Below, in pieces: positions 54,674 to 59,579 of a DNA stretch of 59,579 nucleotides. Both the position numbers and the translations under genes were made by a program. How positions within the stretch are numbered: the stretch's first letter is position 1; every line of letters starts with the position of its first letter. Under the pieces are notes generated by a model, which searched no databases, was not told the DNA's origin, and saw nothing but the letters and a program-made list of their open reading frames with translations. The stretch lies in the NCBI RefSeq assembly GCF_000759835.1, contig NZ_BBNB01000011.1:1-59579 (forward strand), given 5' to 3'. The DNA is from Citrobacter sedlakii NBRC 105722. Its GTDB lineage: Bacteria; Pseudomonadota; Gammaproteobacteria; Enterobacterales; Enterobacteriaceae.

Positions 54674-55375
54674 TCACTTCTGGAAAAAAGACTGAATTTT
54701 TTGCGCGATTTTTTTATTGAGCTGACAGACTCTCGCCTCGGTGAGATCAAGCACCAGGGCAATCTCTTTCAGGCTCATTTCCTGCTGGTAATAGAGCGTG
54801 AGGATCAACTGTTCACGTTCATCGAGGCTTGCCAGCGCGTTGCGCAGCGTGCGGCTGACAATCATCTCCTCTTCAAGGGGGCGGCTATCCAGCGCCCCGG
54901 CATGCACATCATTGCTCAGGAGATCGTCAAGGCTCTCCAGCGCTTTGGCGCAATCCAGCAGCAGATACTCCTGATACTCATCAGCCGTAATGGAAAGATG
55001 GCGGCTAAGATCATCAAACGTCGGCGGGCGGCCCAACAGCCGCGCCACTTCGCGAATGGCATCGTTGATCTTGTGCGTTTTCTGTCGCAGTCGACGCGGC
55101 CGCCAGTCAAGCTGACGCAGTTCGTCCAGCACCGCGCCGCGAATACGCGGCGCAGCATAGGCGGCAAACTGCTCGTCAGGATGACCATAGCGACGCAGCG
55201 AGCTTAACAGCCCCATCAGCGCGCTCTGCTCCATATCTTCGCGGTCAAGCACGCTGCTGGCCTGGTATGCCAGCTGTTTCACAATTTTGTTAACCAACGG
55301 CAGATACTGGCTGAGGTAGCGCGCTTCGTCTGCGGGCGTCAGCGTTTCGCTGGCAATAAAATCCATCATGTCCAT
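54674..55375 (-). CDS. lafS: Lateral flagellar sigma-28 factor LafS (FliA family)
   Basis: A 233-residue sigma factor of the FliA type, expected to direct late lateral flagellar genes such as flagellin and motor genes. Region 2 is seen in YLPLVNKIVKQLAYQASSVLDREDMEQSALMGL..., with FAAYAAPRIRGAVLDELRQLDW (typical of FliA), and region 4 in DEREQLILTLYYQQEMSLKEIALVLDLTEARVCQL. It lies 13 nt after lafF and 13 nt before lafT. Confidence 0.94.
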   Translation of the reverse strand: MDMMDFIASETLTPADEARYLSQYLPLVNKIVKQLAYQASSVLDREDMEQSALMGLLSSLRRYGHPDEQFAAYAAPRIRGAVLDELRQLDWRPRRLRQKTHKINDAIREVARLLGRPPTFDDLSRHLSITADEYQEYLLLDCAKALESLDDLLSNDVHAGALDSRPLEEEMIVSRTLRNALASLDEREQLILTLYYQQEMSLKEIALVLDLTEARVCQLNKKIAQKIQSFFQK

Positions 55376-55388
55376 TACGGCTTATTAA

Positions 55389-55853
55389 TCACTGGAAAAC
55401 CATTTTGCTGATGATCACGTCATCAAATGGTACATTCATGTTCAGGCTGCTGAAGCGCGCCTCGTAGGCCGTCTTCAGTTTGTTATGCAGCTCACCCACG
55501 CTTAAGGCGCGCACTGCACTGTATTCCATATCGGAAAGCAGGCTGACGGTCGCCCCGCGAATTGCCGGGATCATCTCTTCCGATTTACGGGTGTTATCCG
55601 GGCCGTTGGTCGCCAGGTTAAGTTCCAGCAGCAGGTAACGCTCCGTACGGCCGCTCCCTTTCAGGGTGATCACCAGATTTTTGATCTCCACAAACTCCAC
55701 CGAATGCGACCCGGAAGAGGAAAAGAGTTTATCGATCGCCGTCGCGCTCTCATCGGAACGCAGCAGGTGGGTGCCGACCACGGTTAAACCGGCCGCCATC
55801 ACGGCGGTCACAAGGGCGATAATCACCCCAAATAAAAGTGTTTTTGTATTCAT
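55389..55853 (-). CDS. lafF: Lateral flagellar FliL-like protein LafF
   Basis: A 154-residue membrane protein with one N-terminal helix (LLFGVIIALVTAVMAAGL) and a FliL-type periplasmic domain with YLLLELNLAT, ATVSLLSDMEYSAVRAL and a C-terminal VIISKMVFQ. FliL-family proteins associate with the stator and support motor torque. Part of the laf series; 13 nt from each neighbour. Confidence 0.82.
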   Translation of the reverse strand: MNTKTLLFGVIIALVTAVMAAGLTVVGTHLLRSDESATAIDKLFSSSGSHSVEFVEIKNLVITLKGSGRTERYLLLELNLATNGPDNTRKSEEMIPAIRGATVSLLSDMEYSAVRALSVGELHNKLKTAYEARFSSLNMNVPFDDVIISKMVFQ

Positions 55854-55866
55854 AGTGTTCTTTCTG

Positions 55867-56931
55867 TTAAACGGTCAGTAATACCGAATCATCTTTACGG
55901 CGTGTTTCATCCGCCACCGTGGCGCCTGTGGCGATCTCCGGCGCGGACTGAATCGCCGCTTGCTGTTCGGCAAAAGGCGAACCCTTCTCCTGCTGCTGTC
56001 CACCGGACTGCGATGAGACCTGCACGTTGACCTGCACGAAATTTTGTTCCGTCAGGCTCTGACGCAGATCGTTGCTGGTCTGCTGTAACGCACGGTATAC
56101 CTCGGCGTGGCTGGCGTTGATTTGTACTTGCATCCGACCGTTATCGATCTGCAACGAGATGTCTATTTTGCCCATCTCCGGCGGGTCAAGACGGATGGTG
56201 GCGTGCTGGATCTGATTCTTCACCTGCACCTGCAGACGTTCGCCCAGTACTCGCTGGAGCTGCTGCGTCCAGCGGGAATCTTCCGTATCCAACTTCAATG
56301 GCGCGCCCTGCGAGGTGCGGGCGTCGTTACTCACCGTGACGACACTGCTGCTCTGTGTGCCAGCAGGCTGCACAGCAAGCTCAGGCGTTACCGCGGTCAT
56401 CGCCGTCATCAGCTGCGGCGCGACCTGAAGCTGTCTCCCCATTGCGGGCGTGACCGGCAGCGCCGTTTCCGCCCCCGATACCGCTTGCGGCAGTCCTGTC
56501 GCCCTGTTCAGCGCAGGCGCGTATCCACTGAGCGCGTCGGGCGTTTGCTGAAGCAGGGAATGCGTCGTCGCCGCCTCGCCGGTACGCATGTTTTCGACGT
56601 TAATCGGCTGCGGGCGCGGCATCAGCAACGCATCCAGCAGTTGTTGTTGCGCATCGACTCTCAGCAGGGAGGAATCCTCCACCGTCGCGTCCTTCGCCTC
56701 TTCGCTCGCTTTCTGTCGAATCCCCTCGGCGCTGACGCTGACGGCGGGCGCGTTTTCCCCCTGCCCGGCCATCAGCGTATTCACCACATTCAGCAGCGCG
56801 TCGCTAAAGGCCACTGGCGTCTGGGCGCTGGCGGCTGTCACCGCCGGGCTGCTTCCGGTAATCGGCTCCGCCTGCACCGGCGATCCCGAGGCATTACCCG
56901 CGCCAGCCGCGAGCGTGAGAAGATCCATCAT
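55867..56931 (-). CDS. lafE: Lateral flagellar hook-length control protein LafE (FliK family)
   Basis: A 354-residue protein, rich in Ala, Gln and Thr, with low-complexity N-terminal and central segments and a conserved C-terminal FliK domain: RVLGERLQVQVKNQIQHATIRLDPPEMGKIDISLQI, then NASHAEVYRALQQTSNDLRQSL. FliK proteins act as a secreted ruler and switch the export apparatus from hook to filament substrates. The ATGATGG start overlaps the lafD stop by four bases. Confidence 0.88.
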   Translation of the reverse strand: MMDLLTLAAGAGNASGSPVQAEPITGSSPAVTAASAQTPVAFSDALLNVVNTLMAGQGENAPAVSVSAEGIRQKASEEAKDATVEDSSLLRVDAQQQLLDALLMPRPQPINVENMRTGEAATTHSLLQQTPDALSGYAPALNRATGLPQAVSGAETALPVTPAMGRQLQVAPQLMTAMTAVTPELAVQPAGTQSSSVVTVSNDARTSQGAPLKLDTEDSRWTQQLQRVLGERLQVQVKNQIQHATIRLDPPEMGKIDISLQIDNGRMQVQINASHAEVYRALQQTSNDLRQSLTEQNFVQVNVQVSSQSGGQQQEKGSPFAEQQAAIQSAPEIATGATVADETRRKDDSVLLTV

Positions 56932-57233
56932 CGTAAATCCTCCGCATCCATAAAGGCTGCGTAGGCCGTTGCGCCTTCGCGATTACGTACGGAGAGCGCC
57001 ATTTTGGCTTCCACAATCTCAAGCTGCCCCATGCAGTATTCGCGCGCCTGGCGGTGAATATTCGCCAGGGTTTTCAGCGCCTGCTGCTCGGCGCCGTTCA
57101 GGGTTTTTCCCTGAATGTCCGCCAGCAGCGCGGCGATTTCACCATCGGCGCGCTGTACCGCCGGCCAGTTATGATCGGCGGTCACCTGGCGCAGCGTGGC
57201 CGCCAGGGTTTGCAGAGAGGAGAGATAACTCAT
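56928..57233 (-). CDS. lafD: Lateral flagellar FliT-like chaperone LafD
   Basis: A 101-residue helical protein placed and sized like FliT, the export chaperone of the filament cap protein. The sequence is poorly conserved, as usual for FliT, so the call relies on position between lafC and lafE, four-base overlaps at both ends, and helical content. Confidence 0.75.
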   Translation of the reverse strand: MSYLSSLQTLAATLRQVTADHNWPAVQRADGEIAALLADIQGKTLNGAEQQALKTLANIHRQAREYCMGQLEIVEAKMALSVRNREGATAYAAFMDAEDLR

Positions 57234-57622
57234 GCAGCCTGACCCATTTTTTCCCAGCCGTCCTGGATGTTGCCGAGAATGTTTTCCACTTCTTCGATCT
57301 GTTCAACAGAGAGCTTATGGCTGGCGTCATAGAGTCGGTAGACGCAGTAGTCGTAGAGATTCGCCAGGCTCAGGGCCAGTTCGCCGCCCTTTTCGAAGTC
57401 GAGCGCGCTGGTCAGCGCGTTGAGAATATCGATGCATTTATTGATGCTCTGCGCCTTGCGCTCAAAGCGACGCGCGGCAATATGACTTTTCGCGCGAATT
57501 AATTCATCCATTAGCCCGTTAAACAGCATCAGCACCAACTGGTGCGGATTCGCCGCCGCCGACTGAATCGCGAGATCTTCCTGGTGGTAAAGGCCGTAGC
57601 CTTCCCGATCGTTACCGTACAT
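57230..57622 (-). CDS. lafC: Lateral flagellar FliS-like flagellin chaperone LafC
   Basis: A 130-residue protein of the FliS family, which binds the flagellin C-terminus and prevents early polymerisation. Family patterns: AAANPHQLVLMLFNGLMDELIRAKSHI, KCIDILNALTSALDFEKGGELALSLANLYDYCVYRLYDAS. It overlaps lafD by four bases (ATGA) and lies 21 nt after lafB. Confidence 0.92.
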   Translation of the reverse strand: MYGNDREGYGLYHQEDLAIQSAAANPHQLVLMLFNGLMDELIRAKSHIAARRFERKAQSINKCIDILNALTSALDFEKGGELALSLANLYDYCVYRLYDASHKLSVEQIEEVENILGNIQDGWEKMGQAA

Positions 57623-57643
57623 TACGCTCAGATTCCCTTAGAA

Positions 57644-58969
57644 TTAGCTAAACATGCTCATGGTGTTATTCATCTGCGTCATGATGCTCTGCAACTGCGT
57701 GAACTGCTTGAGGTAGCGGTTATAGGAGCTTTCATAACGGGTATTCATTTTTTCTGTTTTCGTGTCGATATCGCGCTGCTGGCGGTCGAGCGTGTCCTGG
57801 CGGCCTTTCAGCAAACCGGTGCTGGTATTGAGGTATTTATCCAGCGATTTATCCATCGCCTTGATCATGCCGTCGTTGCCGTTAAAGAAGTTATTTACCG
57901 ACTGTGGGTCGGCTTTCAACTGCTCTTCCAGCGTGTCGGCGTCCAACGAGAGCTTGCCGTCTTTATCGGAGGTGATGCCAAATTTGGTCATGTTTTCATC
58001 ACCGAAGGTCTGGCGCAGAATGTTACTTAGCTCATTAGAGAGCGAAGAGATGCTCGCATCACCGGCGAACGCACCGCGTTCGTCCGTATTACTTCCGGAA
58101 GAGGTCAGCCCGGAGATCGTATCTTTCAGCGTGTTGTAGGCGTCGATAAAGGCCTGAATCTGCTCTTGCGTCCCGGTGGGATCGGTATCCACGGAAATCA
58201 CCAGTGGTTTGCCAACTTCCGTCGTGCCGGTCAGTTTGATCGACACGCCGTCCACCAGGTTGTCCAGGTTGTTGGAGCTGCTGCTGTACTCCTGGGGCGA
58301 ATCGCCGAGCGTAAATTTCGCATCTTTCCCGCTGGTGATGATGGTCGCATTGTCGAAAATAGACTGATCGCCGGTCATCGCGCTGGTATCGAGTTGAATA
58401 TCGTACTGTTCCCCACTCTGGTCGCTGCTCAGCATCAGTTGCACTTTGCCGTCAACGCGCATCAGCGAGGCGGTGACGCCGTTCTGCTCTGTGGCAGAGG
58501 TATTGCCGCTGGCGCTCGGAAAATCCGCCTTGTTCACCGCACCGGCGAAATCGGACAGACTGTTCAGATTGTCCATCTCAATATCAATGCTTTCACCGTT
58601 CAGGTTGATGGTCAGCGTGCCGGTGGCGTTTTTAATATCCTCATCCGTCAGGTCGCTAAACCCTTTTTGCTGGGCGGAAGCCAACTGCGTCACATTCAGG
58701 CTGTAGGTCCCTTTACGGGCCGAGGCGCTGGCGGAGATAGTGGCGATCCCCTCCTGATTCATGGTGACGCTGTTCTTCAGCACGTTGCTGGAACTGGAGT
58801 TCAGCCCTTTGATCGCCGTACGAAAATCCGTGAGCGCAGTACGTAATGAAGTTAGCGCTTTTTTCTGCGCGGCCAGCGTGGAGGTCTGCGTCTGGATAGA
58901 GTTCTGCAGTGCCAGAATGTCATAGCTTGCCAGCTGTGTAGCCAGTGTTGTGGGGTCAAAATCAGACAT
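57644..58969 (-). CDS. lafB: Lateral flagellar filament cap protein LafB (FliD family)
   Basis: A 441-residue hook-associated protein that caps the filament and helps flagellin fold at the tip. Conserved ends are visible: N-terminal FDPTTLATQLASYDI with the coiled stretch ALTSLRTALTDFRTAIKGL, and C-terminal coiled KTEKMNTRYESSYNRYLKQFTQLQSIMTQMNNTM. The start MSDFDPTTLA at 58969 follows the family; a start 15 codons earlier is not used. A sigma-54 promoter lies about 50-65 bases upstream, so lafB appears to lead the laf series. Confidence 0.94.
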   Translation of the reverse strand: MSDFDPTTLATQLASYDILALQNSIQTQTSTLAAQKKALTSLRTALTDFRTAIKGLNSSSSNVLKNSVTMNQEGIATISASASARKGTYSLNVTQLASAQQKGFSDLTDEDIKNATGTLTINLNGESIDIEMDNLNSLSDFAGAVNKADFPSASGNTSATEQNGVTASLMRVDGKVQLMLSSDQSGEQYDIQLDTSAMTGDQSIFDNATIITSGKDAKFTLGDSPQEYSSSSNNLDNLVDGVSIKLTGTTEVGKPLVISVDTDPTGTQEQIQAFIDAYNTLKDTISGLTSSGSNTDERGAFAGDASISSLSNELSNILRQTFGDENMTKFGITSDKDGKLSLDADTLEEQLKADPQSVNNFFNGNDGMIKAMDKSLDKYLNTSTGLLKGRQDTLDRQQRDIDTKTEKMNTRYESSYNRYLKQFTQLQSIMTQMNNTMSMFS

Positions 58970-59017
58970 AAAAGGTTTCTCCAGGCACGCTCGTCGCGTT
59001 CGACATGACGTCATTTA

Positions 59018-59033
59018 AGCAACTATCGTGCCA
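59018..59033 (-). promoter_or_regulatory. Sigma-54 promoter upstream of lafB
   Basis: On the minus strand TGGCAC-N5-TTGCT matches the -24/-12 consensus (TGGCAC-N5-TTGCW) at every position, with the invariant GG and GC in place. It is 48 bases upstream of lafB. Flag-2 and Vibrio lateral systems use the sigma-54 activator LafK, so this fits a middle-class lateral flagellar promoter. Confidence 0.85.
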
Positions 59034-59127
59034 ACTTTTTAATTAAACATTTTCAGTAGGTTACAAAACGGGAGGAATCTCCCTTTCCGCTATTTCCGGC
59101 AGAGGAAACGACGTCGCCGGATACAAA

Positions 59128-59153
59128 AACACCGCTATGCAGCGGTGTTTTTT
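59128..59153 (-). terminator. Terminator of the lateral flagellin gene
   Basis: An 8-bp perfect stem (ACACCGCT/AGCGGTGT) with an ATGC-type loop, flanked by A and T runs on the two sides, 23 bases beyond the lafA stop. It separates lafA from the lafB promoter. Confidence 0.85.
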
Positions 59154-59175
59154 ATTGATGCGGCGCCGGGAGGAA

Positions 59176-59579
59176 TTAGCCCAGCAGGGACATCACCATG
59201 CTGGACATACTGTTGGACTGCTTCAGCATGGACATGCTGGTCTGCGCCAGCATCTGGTTACGCGTCATGGAGGAGGCCTCGCTGGCGAAATCAGCGTCCT
59301 GAATATTGCTCAGCGCCAGTTCGGTGTTGTCTTTCATGTTCGCCAGGTTAGAGGCGGTGTGGCCCAGACGGTTGATGCTGGCGCCCATTTTGGAGCGTAC
59401 GGAACCGACATCATTCAGCTTAGATTCCAGATCGGACATCAGTGCTTTTGCCGTATCTGCATCGCTGATGTTGATGCCATCGGCCTTTTCCCAGTCACCA
59501 AAGCCGAAGCCGGAAGAGGTAAACAGCGCGCCGCTCCCTGTTCCGTTCAGTTCGCCAGAGAGATCAATCTTCATCGCTT
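59176..59579 (-). CDS. lafA: Lateral flagellin LafA, C-terminal part (gene runs off window)
   Basis: The last 134 or so residues of a flagellin. The conserved D1/D0 C-terminal helices are visible: LESKLNDVGSVRSKMGASIN, ASNLANMKDNTELALSNIQD, ADFASEASSMTRNQMLAQTS, and the terminal SMVMSLLG. An internal Met at 59574 is not the start; the N-terminus lies beyond the window. It is transcribed apart from lafB, with its own terminator. Confidence 0.93.
   Translation of the reverse strand, partial: AMKIDLSGELNGTGSGALFTSSGFGFGDWEKADGINISDADTAKALMSDLESKLNDVGSVRSKMGASINRLGHTASNLANMKDNTELALSNIQDADFASEASSMTRNQMLAQTSMSMLKQSNSMSSMVMSLLG

Noticed and set aside
54035..55207. 390-codon plus-strand frame opposite lafT and lafS
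   Set aside because: Antisense to two recognised genes with overlapping evidence; sequence is low-complexity Ser/Arg-rich shadow.

Overview
The window is chromosomal DNA from an enterobacterium of the Escherichia/Salmonella/Citrobacter group. From about 14.8 kb to 50 kb it follows the backbone order of the E. coli tktA-pheV segment gene by gene (tktA, loiP, speB, speA, yqgB, metK, galP, sprT, endA, rsmE, gshB, yqgE, yqgF, yggR, yggS-yggT-yggU-rdgB-hemW, ansB, yggN-yggL-trmB, mutY-yggX-mltC, nupG, speC, yqgA, tRNA-Phe), with proteins of the same length as, and nearly the same sequence as, their E. coli counterparts. Several accessory blocks are not in E. coli K-12 at these positions. Together with a Flag-2 type second flagellar system they point to Citrobacter or a close relative, but the species is an inference.

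Left accessory block (1-14.7 kb, minus strand). A six-gene unit encodes a chaperone-usher fimbria (major pilin, chaperone, usher, tip adhesin) followed without a break by a two-partner secretion pair: an FhaC/CdiB-type outer-membrane transporter and a giant FhaB/CdiA-type filamentous exoprotein that runs off the left edge. The linkage resembles the fha/fim locus of Bordetella. The exoprotein carries the sequence signatures found between the FHA-1 and FHA-2 domains of CdiA-type proteins, so its C-terminus, outside the window, may be a toxin or an FhaB-like tail.

Backbone with three smaller insertions or rearrangements. (i) hiuH-hprR-hprS, a periplasmic hydroxyisourate hydrolase with a divergent two-component system, lies between galP and sprT without msrPQ. 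(ii) A three-gene TRAP transporter lies between hemW and ansB, where E. coli K-12 has yggM. (iii) The speC leader carries two short ORFs and a terminator-like hairpin, a possible attenuation system. Recognisable regulatory sites include MetJ boxes at metK, two GalR/GalS operators and a CRP site at galP, a CusR/HprR-type box between hiuH and hprR, intrinsic terminators, and several REP-type hairpins.

Right accessory block (50-59.6 kb, minus strand). Next to tRNA-Phe, a hotspot for integration, lie a remnant of a TacT-like GNAT gene and then the distal part of a lateral (Flag-2) flagellar locus: lafA (flagellin, cut by the window edge), a perfect sigma-54 promoter motif, then lafB-C-D-E-F-S-T-U (cap, FliS, FliT, hook-length control, FliL, sigma-28, motor stator). 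The same closely packed series continues into an NlpC/P60 peptidoglycan hydrolase and a plasmid-type actin/adaptor pair (ParM/StbA and a ParR/StbB-like protein). A flagellar operon ending in a cell-wall hydrolase and an intact ParM-type filament system is the most unusual arrangement in the window.
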